Positions 8,012 through 16,285 of a DNA stretch of 64,000 nucleotides are shown here, piece after piece; within the stretch, counting starts at the first letter, position 1, and each line of letters starts with the position of its first letter. The translations under genes and the position numbers were made by a program. The notes under the pieces are model-generated. The model saw nothing but the letters and a program-made list of their open reading frames with translations. It was not told the DNA's origin and did no database searches. Origin of the DNA: Engelhardtia mirabilis (GTDB lineage: Bacteria > Planctomycetota > UBA1135 > GCA-002686595); assembly GCA_007751255.1 (NCBI GenBank), contig CP036296.1, positions 1,426,001 through 1,490,000 of the forward strand, in the 5' to 3' direction.

Positions 8012-11000
8012 GTGACCTCGACGCCTATTCTGGACACGCTGGCCAAGGAGTTCTCCTCCGACGCCGAGCGCATCCGACGCATCCTCGACCTGCTCGCCGC
8101 CGGTCTGCTCCCGCACCACATCGCCCGCTACCGTCGCGAAGACGCCGGTGGATTGAGCGAAGGCCACCTGCGCCGACTCGTGCGGCGCTACCAGGAACTC
8201 GAAGAGCTCGATCGACGCCGCGCGTCGATTCGGCGGCAGTTCGACTCGCTCGACGAAAAGCCGAGCCGGGTCGTCGAACTGCTCGAGCGAACCGTCGACA
8301 GGTTCGAACTCGAAGACCTGTACCTGCCCTTCCGCCGCCCGGAACCCGAAGTGCAACTCGCGCTGGACCGGGGCCTGGGGGAGTTGGCCGACAGGCTGGT
8401 GGCCAAGGTCCCGGCGACCAAGAAGCGCGGTGCCGATTCAGACGGTGCCGATTCCGAAGGTGCCGACGCGGAGGGTGACGCGCAGTCCACTTCGAGTGAA
8501 GGCCCTGCGGTCGAGACCGCGGTCGCGGATGACGGCGCCGCTGTCGCCTCGGCCGAAGTTCAGAGTCCGGTTCGAGGTGCAGCCGACGGCGCACCCGTCG
8601 ACGCACCCGTCGACGCACCCGTCGACGCACCCGTCGACGCACCCGTCGACGCTGCCCCGGAAGTGATCGAGCCCAGTGTCGAAGCTGCCGCGGAGTCGGT
8701 TGCCGAGCCCACTGCAGTCAGCTCCCCCGAGGTCCACGCGCCCGAGGACGAAGCTGCTGCCGTGGCGGAAGCTCCGGCTATGGACGCCTCGGCGAATGGT
8801 GCTCCGGCCGACGGGGCTGTTGCGACCGAAGGCGGCATGCTCGCCGGCGAGGGCGCAGAGCAGGCAGCGACAGAGCAGGCAGCGACGGGCGCCGAGGGTG
8901 TTGCGTCGCAAGCTGCGGAGGCCAAGGCTGAAGCGTCCAAGGCTGGCGCAGAGCTTTCGCCCGAGGCCCAAGGTACGGCCCCCGTGGACCGTGGCCACGC
9001 GGCCGAGACGGTCGAGCTGACGGCCGAACTCGCGCGCCTGTGCAGCGAGTTCACTCGCCCCGACCGCGGCGTCCACACCGAGGACGAAGCCCTCGCAGGC
9101 GCCATGCGCGTGCTCGCCGATCGCCTCGGCCGCGACGCGCAGTTGCGAGGGCAGGTTCGCAAGGTGCTCCGCAAGCATGGGGTGCTCAGCGTTCGCGCCG
9201 GGTCGAACAGTCAGCGCGTGGGGCGTCACAAGGCGCTGCTCAAGGTCTCCCAGCCCATGCGGCAGATCCAAGGGCACCGCCTGCTGACGATCCGCCAGGC
9301 CCAACGCGAGCGTGCCGTCACCACGGTGGTCGAGTTCGACCAGTCCCGCGCCCTGCCCAAGGTGCGCGCGGCCCTGGGGCGTCACACCGACGCGCGCTTC
9401 GAGAGCGTGCTCGACACGGTCGCCAAGAACGCGCTCGATCGCCGGCTGTTGCCGATGCTCGAGGCCGATGTGCGCCTCGAGCTGAAGGAGCGCGGCGACG
9501 AGGAGGCCCTGCGCTTCCTGAGCCAGCACCTGCGTCAGATCCTCCTGACCCCGCCCCTGGCGCCGCGACCGGTGGCCGGGTTGCACGTGGGCGCGAAGCA
9601 GGAGTGGACGATTACCCCGATCGACATCCACGGCAATGCCGTCGGCGAGCCAGTGATGCTCGAGACAGCCGGCGTCGAGGACGTCGACCTGGCCGAGCAG
9701 CTCGGGGCGGCCATGCGCGAGCGCGACGCCCACTGGATCGCGGTGGGCAGCGGTCGCGAGTCCCGCCCGGCGGTGCTGCGACTGCGCAAGCTGATCTCGA
9801 TCCTGGGCGCCGACGCGACGGTGGCCGTGGTCAACGAGGGCGGGCTCTCGGGCTACGTCAACGGCGAGGCCTGCCGCAAGGAGCTCGACGGTCTCACCAT
9901 GCAGACCCGCTGGGGCGTAGCCATCGCGCGCCGCTTGTTGGATCCCCTGACGGAGCTGCTGAAGGTCGAGGCCCGTCACCTGGGTCTGGGCTTCGAGCAG
10001 GGCTTGGTCAGCAAGGCCAACCTGAAGCGCGTGCTCGAGGAGACCAGCGAGTCCTGCGTCGCGCTGGTCGGCTGCGACGTCAACCGGGCGCCGGAGCACT
10101 TCCTGAAGTGGGTTCCCGGGCTCGACGATGCCGCCGTGGCCCGCATTCTTGCGGCGCGGGCCGAGCAGCCCTTCACCAGCCGCGACGACCTGCGCGAGCG
10201 CGCGGCGATTGACGAGGTGCAGTGGCAGAACGCGGCGAGTTGCCTGCGCGTGCTGTCGTCGAAGGAGCCCCTGGACCACACCTCGATCCACCCGGACCAG
10301 TACGCCATCGCCAACCGCGTGCTGGAGGCCACGGGCCAGCCGGCCGATCAGGTCTTCGGTCGACCGGGTGGCCTCAAGGGGCTGCGCCGGGTCGATTTCG
10401 AAGTGGACGAGGGCACCTGGCGTGACCTGGCGCGGGAGATCGCGCACCCCGGACGGGACGCGCGACCGCGGCTCTTCCCGCCCAAGCTGCTCGTGCCCGA
10501 TACCGATCCGGCGACGCTCGAGAAGGGGCAGGTGGTCGAGGGTTTCGTGACCAACGTCGCGAACTTCGGCGCCTTCGTCGATCTGGGCATCGAGCGAGAG
10601 GGCCTCGTCCACATCAGCGAGATCACCTCGCGCTACGTGCGCGACGCCCGCGAGTTGCTCTCGGTCGGCCAGGCCGTGCGCGCCCGCGTCAGCGAGGTCG
10701 GCGGTCCGCGCATCGCCCTGTCGCTCAAGGATGTGCCCGATCGTGAGCGGCCCCCGCGCGGGGACCGTCGCGGCAGTGGTCCGCGCCGGGATGCTCGCCG
10801 TGGCGAGCCCCGTGGCGAGGGACGTGGTGACGGGCGCGGCGACTCCCGGGGCGGTCCGCGTCGCGGCGGTCCGCGCGAGGCCTGGCCGGAGCCCGATCGT
10901 CAGGTGCGCGTGGCCCGAGTGCGTCGCGACGGCATGCCCGGCAAGGGCGACAGCGGCCGCGGGGGTCGCGGTGGGCCCGGCGGTGGCGGTCCTGGCGGTG

Positions 11001-11179
11001 GCGGGCGTGGTCCTGGCCGTGGACCCGGTCGCGGCCGCGGTGAACGCAGTGACGGCGAGGGCGGGCGGCAGGAAGTCGCCGCGTACTTGCCCAAGAAGGG
11101 GCAGGCCGACAAGGGCCACAACCCCTTCGCCCGCTTCTTCGTCGAAGGGCAGAAGCCCGGCGACGAGTCGAAGGACTGA
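8012..11179 (+). CDS. Diverged Tex-like RNA-binding protein with long insertion
   Basis: Starting at GTG 8012 the product is about 1055 aa, against roughly 720-790 for typical Tex, a nucleic-acid-binding factor of transcription and RNA metabolism. The order fits Tex: an N-terminal helical domain (ILDTLAKEF..., LEDLYLPFRRP), a YqgF-like domain (from about 520), helix-hairpin-helix (VPGLDDAAVARIL, about 700), HPDQYA, then an S1 domain (VVEGFVTNVANFGAFVDLG, about 838-905). Residues about 130-330 are an Ala/Glu/Pro/Val-rich low-complexity insertion with PVDA repeats. The tail (about 910-1055) is Arg/Gly-rich. The usual YqgF start GLDPGFRTG reads GLHVGAKQEW here, and the family VNEAGAS segment is VNEGGLSGY, so the domain looks degenerate. 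The start is inferred; no ATG is in frame nearby. Confidence 0.85.
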   Translation: MTSTPILDTLAKEFSSDAERIRRILDLLAAGLLPHHIARYRREDAGGLSEGHLRRLVRRYQELEELDRRRASIRRQFDSLDEKPSRVVELLERTVDRFELEDLYLPFRRPEPEVQLALDRGLGELADRLVAKVPATKKRGADSDGADSEGADAEGDAQSTSSEGPAVETAVADDGAAVASAEVQSPVRGAADGAPVDAPVDAPVDAPVDAPVDAAPEVIEPSVEAAAESVAEPTAVSSPEVHAPEDEAAAVAEAPAMDASANGAPADGAVATEGGMLAGEGAEQAATEQAATGAEGVASQAAEAKAEASKAGAELSPEAQGTAPVDRGHAAETVELTAELARLCSEFTRPDRGVHTEDEALAGAMRVLADRLGRDAQLRGQVRKVLRKHGVLSVRAGSNSQRVGRHKALLKVSQPMRQIQGHRLLTIRQAQRERAVTTVVEFDQSRALPKVRAALGRHTDARFESVLDTVAKNALDRRLLPMLEADVRLELKERGDEEALRFLSQHLRQILLTPPLAPRPVAGLHVGAKQEWTITPIDIHGNAVGEPVMLETAGVEDVDLAEQLGAAMRERDAHWIAVGSGRESRPAVLRLRKLISILGADATVAVVNEGGLSGYVNGEACRKELDGLTMQTRWGVAIARRLLDPLTELLKVEARHLGLGFEQGLVSKANLKRVLEETSESCVALVGCDVNRAPEHFLKWVPGLDDAAVARILAARAEQPFTSRDDLRERAAIDEVQWQNAASCLRVLSSKEPLDHTSIHPDQYAIANRVLEATGQPADQVFGRPGGLKGLRRVDFEVDEGTWRDLAREIAHPGRDARPRLFPPKLLVPDTDPATLEKGQVVEGFVTNVANFGAFVDLGIEREGLVHISEITSRYVRDARELLSVGQAVRARVSEVGGPRIALSLKDVPDRERPPRGDRRGSGPRRDARRGEPRGEGRGDGRGDSRGGPRRGGPREAWPEPDRQVRVARVRRDGMPGKGDSGRGGRGGPGGGGPGGGGRGPGRGPGRGRGERSDGEGGRQEVAAYLPKKGQADKGHNPFARFFVEGQKPGDESKD
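8591..8650 (+). repeat. Five tandem 12-bp repeats inside tex
   Basis: The unit gcacccgtcgac occurs five times in a row without a mismatch and encodes the repeated tetrapeptide APVD. It sits in the disordered insertion of the Tex-like protein. Because the unit is a multiple of three, copy-number change would keep the frame. Confidence 0.9.
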
Positions 11180-11189
11180 GCGCGAATGC

Positions 11190-11217
11190 GACGCGGCCGC
11201 ACAGGTGCGGCCGCGTC
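11190..11217. terminator. Perfect palindrome between tex and the membrane coiled-coil gene
   Basis: Arms of 13 bp (11190-11202 and 11205-11217) are exactly complementary. The practical hairpin has a 4-nt loop. It lies between two convergent genes, so it could act in both directions; no long T-run follows. Confidence 0.6.
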
Positions 11218-11262
11218 GTCAATCCTGATCGCCGCGCGGGCGGCGACCCGCGGGGCACAGCG

Positions 11263-12345
11263 CTATTGGCCCAAGGTGCGCTCGTCCTCGAGGCTGTGCT
11301 CGCTCCTGCGCGGGCGGATCGACGGAACCGAGTCCACCGAGATGGGCGGCGGCGGCTCGGCATAGAGGTCAGCGGGGTGGGCGCGCGGCTGGCCGTCGTC
11401 GTCGATCTCGGCCAGCAACCCCAGGGAGAGGTCCTCGATCGGGGCGGCGGCGGGCGACGCGGGCAGCGCCTGTCGCGGCGCGGCGGGCGCTTCGTCGACC
11501 TGTACTTGTGCGACGGGCGGCTCCGCGACGGGCGCAGCCTCGACCACCGGGCGCGCCGGCGGAGCCTGCTCGACCATCGGCGCCGACGGCCCTCGCCCGA
11601 TTCCACCGGCCGAGCGCGCGGCGGCGGCTTCGACCTCGGCAACCATGCGGTTCTCGCTGGAGCGCAGCCGCTCCTCGAGGGTGGCGACGTGCTCGTCGGT
11701 GGCGCGGGACAGCTCCTTGGCGATGTGCTCCTCGAAGCTCTCCAGCTGTTGGGCGAGTCTCGAGTCGAGCTGGGCGCGAACCTGGTCCATGCTCGCCGCC
11801 AGGCGCCAGATCGCGTCGTTGGCGCCGTCCTCCTGGGAGATGGCGTCGCTGGCCGCGGCCAGGGCCAGCTCGAGGTTGTCGATGCGCTCCACCAGGGGCG
11901 CGAGGGCCTCGCGGACCGTGCGCTGGACGCTCTGTTCAGTCGAGACCAGGCTCACGTGCAGACGCTGTTGAGAGTCGTCCAGGCAATCCAGAGCGTGGGA
12001 GTGATCGGGGGCCATCTCGAGCAGGTCGACGCTGCGGCGCACGGCGCGCAGCACGGTGCTGCCGACGGCTCCCAATGCCGTCAGGAGGGTTCCGCCCACC
12101 ATGAGTAGCCCGGGCGAGAGGCCCAAGCTGGAGGCTTGGCGGGCGTAGTCGTCGAGCGGCGGCTCACCGGCGACGATGGCCCAGCCCGAGGCCACGCCGA
12201 CGCCGAGGACGAGCACCCCCAGTGCCGCGACGGCACCTACGGTCGCCGTGCGAGGGGACTCCTGCACCTGGGCCAGGGCGTCCAACCCGTCGTCGTACTC
12301 GATCTCTTCGATCCCGTCGTCCGCGTTCATCGTGGTAGTTCCCAT
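11263..12345 (-). CDS. Membrane protein with coiled coil, unknown function
   Basis: I chose the ATG at 12345 (MGTTTMNADDG), giving 360 aa; the frame is open further upstream but that part looks non-coding. Two predicted membrane helices are present, about residues 35-58 (VGAVAALGVLVLGVGVASGW) and 74-97 (LLMVGGTLLTALGAVGSTVL). A helical, coiled-coil-like region (about 110-240) contains many Leu/Glu/Gln/Arg heptad-like stretches. The C-terminus is Pro/Ala-rich with short acidic patches. The architecture recalls methyl-accepting or MotB-like scaffold proteins, but I see no signature of either. It is divergent from ptsI. Confidence 0.7.
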   Translation of the reverse strand: MGTTTMNADDGIEEIEYDDGLDALAQVQESPRTATVGAVAALGVLVLGVGVASGWAIVAGEPPLDDYARQASSLGLSPGLLMVGGTLLTALGAVGSTVLRAVRRSVDLLEMAPDHSHALDCLDDSQQRLHVSLVSTEQSVQRTVREALAPLVERIDNLELALAAASDAISQEDGANDAIWRLAASMDQVRAQLDSRLAQQLESFEEHIAKELSRATDEHVATLEERLRSSENRMVAEVEAAAARSAGGIGRGPSAPMVEQAPPARPVVEAAPVAEPPVAQVQVDEAPAAPRQALPASPAAAPIEDLSLGLLAEIDDDGQPRAHPADLYAEPPPPISVDSVPSIRPRRSEHSLEDERTLGQ

Positions 12346-12498
12346 CGCCCCGATCGTCTCGGACCTCCGGCGAAGGTCCGCCGGTGGCTCCGCAGGGGGG
12401 ATCGGGAGGGGGCCGGCCGCTTCTTGAGGGGAAGCGGAGATCTCGGCCGATGCGTCCTCGGGCCGGGGCTCGAACGCCTGGGGGTGCCGGCGCTCGGG

Positions 12499-12504
12499 TA
12501 ACCT
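12499..12504 (+). promoter_or_regulatory. TAACCT -10-like box upstream of ptsI
   Basis: TAACCT lies 52 nt before the ptsI ATG. The same hexamer precedes the methyltransferase at 46448 and the sulfatase-fold gene starting at 63892. No -35 match is clear. Confidence 0.35.
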
Positions 12505-12556
12505 GTGCGCCCCGCCGGGCTGCCGCGCCCGGCCGCCCGCTCCCACCGATCCACCG

Positions 12557-14311
12557 ATGCCGACCAGTCGCAGCATCAAAGGCGTCGCCGTCTCCATGGG
12601 CCTGGCCGAGGGCCCGGTTCACATCGTTCGGGCGGGCAAGACCGAGGTGCCGACGTGGTCCGTGCGCGAGGACGATCTCCCCCAGGAGTTCGCGCGGCTG
12701 GCCGCCGCCCTGTCGAGCGCGGCCGAGGAGCTGACCGATCGCCAGCGCGCGATCGCGCGTCAGGCCAGCGAGAAGGACGCGGAGATCTTCGCCGTCCACC
12801 GCATGATCCTCCAGGACCCGAGTGCCCTGCAGACGATCGAACGGCTGATCCAGGAGGAGCGCATCAACGCCGAGGCGGCGGTCTCCAAGCTGATCGAACG
12901 GGTCGTGGGCCGGGTCAACAGCATGGAGGGCGCGAGCGTCCGGGACTACGCCAACGACCTGGCAGACCCCTGGCGGCGGGTGCTCGAGCACCTGCTCCAG
13001 CGCGACCAGGAGTCGATCGCCCAGAGCGAGGCCAAGGTCATCCTGGCGGCGGCGGAGCTGACGCCGAAGGTCGTCACCTTCCTGCCGCGGGAGCGGATCC
13101 TGGGCGTCGTGACCGAACAGGGCGGGCGCTTCTCCCACGCGGCGGTGCTGGCTCGCTCGCTCGGTATTCCCTGCGTGGTGACCCTGCCGAACCTGCTGGC
13201 GCGCCTCGAACAGAACATGCACGTGACTGTCGACGGCGACCACGGGCTGGTGCAGTTGCGCCCCGGCGAGCAGGACCTGAACCGCTTCCGGCGCATCGCC
13301 GCCAAGCGCGGCGAGCGGCGCCTGTCGATGCTGGCCTACGCCCCCGAGCCCGCGGTCTCCCTGGACGGGGCGAGGCTGCGCTGCGAGGTCAACATCGAGT
13401 CCATGCGCGACTTCGAGACCTTCGACGTCGCCCACACCGATGGGGTCGGATTGCTGCGTACCGAGTTCCTCTACATGGAGCGCTCGAGCTTCCCCTCGGA
13501 GGAGGAGCAGTACCGCATGTACCGGCGGGTGGTCGAGACCATGGCCGGCCGCACGGTCACGATCCGCACCCTGGACGTCGGCGGTGACAAGCCCCTGCCG
13601 TACTTCAAGGTGCCGCCGGAGCCGAACCCGGCCCTGGGTTGGCGGGGCTTGAGGATCCAGCTCCAGTGGCCTGACCTGTTCCAGGCCCAGGTGCGTGCGA
13701 TGCTGCGGGCGGCGTCCGAGGGGAACCTGCGGATCCTGCTGCCGATGGTGGGCTCCCTCGAGCAGGTGCGCCAGGCGCGGCGGGTGATCCAGGAGGTCGG
13801 CGAGAACCTGCGCGAGCAGGGCTACGACGTGCCGGAATCCGTGCCCCTGGGGATCATGATCGAGGTCCCCTCGCTGCTCTTCGTGCTGCCCCAGGTGATG
13901 GCCGAGGTGGACTTCGTGAGCGTCGGCACCAACGACCTGGTGCAGTACCTGCTGGCTGTGGACCGCGACAACAGTTGGGTCGCGCGGCTCTACCAGCCGA
14001 CCGATCCCGCGGTGATGCGGGCCCTGGAACAGGTGGCGACTGCGGCCAAGGCGGCCGGGGTGCCCTGCTCGGTCTGTGGGGACGTGGCCAGTGATCCCGT
14101 CGCGGCGGTGCTGCTGCTCGGTCTCGGCTACGACTCGGTGTCGGTCGCGCCGCACTTCGTGCCGGCGATCAAGTTCGCCGTCCGCCGCTGCACGGTCGAG
14201 GGCGCTCGCCGGTTCGTCCGGGAGTTGCTCGAGTGCTCGACGACCGAAGGGGTCAAGCAGGCCTTGGGTCGGATGCGCGAGCAGCTCTTCGAGGGCGTCG
14301 ACCAGGCCTGA
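12557..14311 (+). CDS. ptsI: PTS Enzyme I, phosphoenolpyruvate-protein phosphotransferase
   Basis: The product is 584 aa, the usual length for Enzyme I. It takes phosphate from PEP onto a histidine and passes it to HPr. The N-terminal HPr-binding and phosphohistidine domains are present, with the active-site His about 194 in GGRFSHAAVLARSLGIP. The PEP-binding barrel shows GVGLLRTEFLYM, EPNPALGWRGLRI, EVPSLLFVLP, VGTNDLVQYLLAVDRDN and the Cys loop VCGDVASDP (often CGE in relatives). No HPr, HPr kinase or EII gene is adjacent, so its partners must be elsewhere. In Planctomycetota such incomplete PTS sets are often thought to be regulatory rather than for sugar uptake; that is inference here. 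Confidence 0.95.
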   Translation: MPTSRSIKGVAVSMGLAEGPVHIVRAGKTEVPTWSVREDDLPQEFARLAAALSSAAEELTDRQRAIARQASEKDAEIFAVHRMILQDPSALQTIERLIQEERINAEAAVSKLIERVVGRVNSMEGASVRDYANDLADPWRRVLEHLLQRDQESIAQSEAKVILAAAELTPKVVTFLPRERILGVVTEQGGRFSHAAVLARSLGIPCVVTLPNLLARLEQNMHVTVDGDHGLVQLRPGEQDLNRFRRIAAKRGERRLSMLAYAPEPAVSLDGARLRCEVNIESMRDFETFDVAHTDGVGLLRTEFLYMERSSFPSEEEQYRMYRRVVETMAGRTVTIRTLDVGGDKPLPYFKVPPEPNPALGWRGLRIQLQWPDLFQAQVRAMLRAASEGNLRILLPMVGSLEQVRQARRVIQEVGENLREQGYDVPESVPLGIMIEVPSLLFVLPQVMAEVDFVSVGTNDLVQYLLAVDRDNSWVARLYQPTDPAVMRALEQVATAAKAAGVPCSVCGDVASDPVAAVLLLGLGYDSVSVAPHFVPAIKFAVRRCTVEGARRFVRELLECSTTEGVKQALGRMREQLFEGVDQA

Positions 14312-14332
14312 CCGCTCGGGGAGGGGCCGCCT

Positions 14333-14400
14333 GGCCCCGGGGATCCGTCCCTGGGGCCGATGGGGAGCGATCCGGGGCGAGCATTCCTTTTTTTTGCTCG
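14333..14400 (+). terminator. Hairpin and T-run after ptsI
   Basis: An 11-bp stem (14333-14343 with 14348-14358, one G-T pair) is followed about 30 nt later by an 8-T run (14388-14395). The T-run itself lies in the loop of a short stem, CGAGCA with TGCTCG. The T-run is unusual for this GC-rich DNA and supports transcript ending here. Confidence 0.5.
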
Positions 14401-14513
14401 AGATCGCCGGTAACGCCCGGCCTCGGACCGCGTTCCGGTCCCGCGAAGGCGCACGGAGCCGTCACCGCTCGCTCCCCAGAGCGGTGCGTTCGGCGCGCGG
14501 GAGACCCCATTCA

Positions 14514-15245
14514 TTGAACGCGTTGGGCAGCGACACCCACAAGAACGGACGCCGCGAGCTGCGGCGAGGACGTTGGACCGATGACGAGGTCGAGCGCCTG
14601 CGGCTGATCTACGGCCTGCGGAGCGACGAGACCATCGCTCGGGACCTGGGTCGGACCGTGGACGGCGTGCGTCGGATGGCGGCGCGGATCTTCCAGCCGG
14701 CCGTCGACCGCGGCCCTTGGGACGAGGACGAGGTCGAAAAGCTGAAGCGCTACATCGGCGGAGCGTCGACGGAGGTCATCGCCCGGGTGCTCGGACGCAG
14801 CGAAGATGACGTTCAGGGCCAGATCGACCTCTTGGCCCGGGTTCGTCGCACGGGGCGCTGGTCGCGGGACGAGCTGCTGCTCTTGCGGCAGATCTACGGC
14901 ACGCGGACCGACGACGACCTCGCGACGGTCTTCGGGCGATCGGTGGAGTCCGTGCGGCGCGCGGCCAGCAAGTTGGCCCTGTCCAAGGACAAGGCCTTCG
15001 TGCGTCGCCTCGAGGGAGAATCGGCCACCCGCATGCCGCGCTGGGCCTCCGAGGAGCTCGACCTCCTGCGGGAGCTCTACCCGACCTGCCCCAACCTGGA
15101 CATCGCCCACCGGGTCGGTCGATCGGTGAAGAGCGTCGTCTCGAAGGCCCACCACCTGGGGCTGCGCAAGGATCCCTCGCGGCTGCGGGAGATGGGGCGC
15201 GAGAACGTCGCCCAGCGCTATCGCGGGGCCCGCCGGCAGGTCTGA
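14514..15245 (+). CDS. Four-repeat Myb/SANT-like DNA-binding protein
   Basis: The reading frame lacks an ATG or GTG before the first repeat; TTG 14514 (or TTG 14523) is the best start and gives 243 aa. Four related helical repeats each begin with a conserved Trp: W21 ([17 protein letters not shown]), W69, W116 and W177. Each continues with IA..LGR or a close variant and then V...A..L. This is the layout of a Myb/SANT or homeodomain-like helix-turn-helix, so DNA binding is likely. There is no receiver, ligand or catalytic domain, and the tail is basic. It lies between ptsI and folE on the same strand, separated by a likely terminator from ptsI. The target and role are unknown. Confidence 0.75.
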   Translation: MNALGSDTHKNGRRELRRGRWTDDEVERLRLIYGLRSDETIARDLGRTVDGVRRMAARIFQPAVDRGPWDEDEVEKLKRYIGGASTEVIARVLGRSEDDVQGQIDLLARVRRTGRWSRDELLLLRQIYGTRTDDDLATVFGRSVESVRRAASKLALSKDKAFVRRLEGESATRMPRWASEELDLLRELYPTCPNLDIAHRVGRSVKSVVSKAHHLGLRKDPSRLREMGRENVAQRYRGARRQV

Positions 15246-15342
15246 GGGCGGGGCCCGGGGGCCGATGGTTGAATCGACCGTCGGCAGGGCCCAGGTACCG
15301 AGGGTTATCATCTGCCGCCGCACGCCGTCGTGCGAGCGCTCG

Positions 15343-15996
15343 ATGACCGCCCCAGACGACCCCCCGATGATCGATCGAGACCTGCTCGAGTCCGGTATGG
15401 CCCAACCCGAGGCGAGCGTCGAGCTCGTGCGACCGTCGCGCGAGCAGGCCGAGGAGGCCGTCCGCACCCTGATCGCCTGGGCGGGTGACGATCCGACCCG
15501 CGAGGGCCTGCTCGAGACGCCGGCGCGGGTCGCGCGGGCCTGGGAGGAGTTCTTCGCGGGCTACGGCATGGATCCGGAGGAGGTCCTGCGCAAGACCTTC
15601 GAGGAGACCGACGGCTACGACGAGATGGTGACCGTGCGCGACATCCGCCTGGAGTCGCACTGTGAGCACCACCTGGTTCCGATCGTCGGGCGGGCGCACG
15701 TGGCCTACCTGCCCGATCGCCGCGTGGTCGGGCTCAGCAAGCTCGCCCGCGTGGTGGAGATCTTCGCCAAGCGCATGCAGATCCAGGAGAAGCTGACGGT
15801 GCAGATCGCCGACTCGATCGACCGCGTCCTCGCGCCCAAGGGGGTGGCCGTCGTGATCGAGGCGGCCCACGAGTGCATGACCACGCGCGGTGTGCGCAAG
15901 CACGAGTCGATGACGGTCACCAGTCGCATGACCGGCGAGTTCCGCTCCAACCCGGCCACTCGGCGCGAGTTCCTGGCCATGATCGGGCATCGCTGA
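15343..15996 (+). CDS. folE: GTP cyclohydrolase I
   Basis: The product is 217 aa from ATG 15343 (MTAPDDPP); the frame is open to 15265 but the upstream part is not conserved-looking. It converts GTP to dihydroneopterin triphosphate for folate or other pterins. Zinc ligands are Cys about 107 and His about 110 in [10 protein letters not shown] and Cys about 178 in HECMTTRG. Other family motifs are [32 protein letters not shown] and the C-terminal [15 protein letters not shown] box at 15306-15311 lies 31 nt before the ATG. No other folate gene is adjacent. Confidence in function is high; only the exact start is open. Confidence 0.96.
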   Translation: MTAPDDPPMIDRDLLESGMAQPEASVELVRPSREQAEEAVRTLIAWAGDDPTREGLLETPARVARAWEEFFAGYGMDPEEVLRKTFEETDGYDEMVTVRDIRLESHCEHHLVPIVGRAHVAYLPDRRVVGLSKLARVVEIFAKRMQIQEKLTVQIADSIDRVLAPKGVAVVIEAAHECMTTRGVRKHESMTVTSRMTGEFRSNPATRREFLAMIGHR

Positions 15997-16176
15997 GCGG
16001 GTACTGAGTGGCGTGCCGAGCCGGGCGGCGGACGAGGCCCAGGTGGATGGGCCGGGGGCGGTCGGGTCGTACCGCAAGCGGCGACGCGGCGTGGCGAGCG
16101 CGGGCTCCGATGCGAGTTCGTTGACGGCTCCCCGATCCGGGTGTTGAGATCTGCGTCCCCGGGCAGGCCCCTGACA

Positions 16177-16195
16177 ACACGCTGCACGAGCGTGT
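16177..16195. other. Short perfect hairpin in the folE-kinase gap
   Basis: ACACGCT (16177-16183) pairs exactly with AGCGTGT (16189-16195) around a 5-nt loop. It sits in the 289-bp gap between folE and the hybrid kinase. It could be a weak terminator or an operator; there is no T-run. Confidence 0.3.
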
Positions 16196-16285
16196 GATGC
16201 GTTCACGCGAGGGAGCCGCGGCCGGAGCAGGGCAGGATGACGCGACGGTCTTCGTCGCACGAGCGCTGCCGACGCCGGATCTCCC

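Noticed and set aside
8591-8650. Possible CRISPR-like array
   Set aside because: The repeats are contiguous 12-mers without spacers and lie inside a coding region.
8438-11119. An 893-codon open frame on the minus strand across tex
   Set aside because: It has no domain and the composition of a frame mirror; the plus strand clearly encodes Tex.
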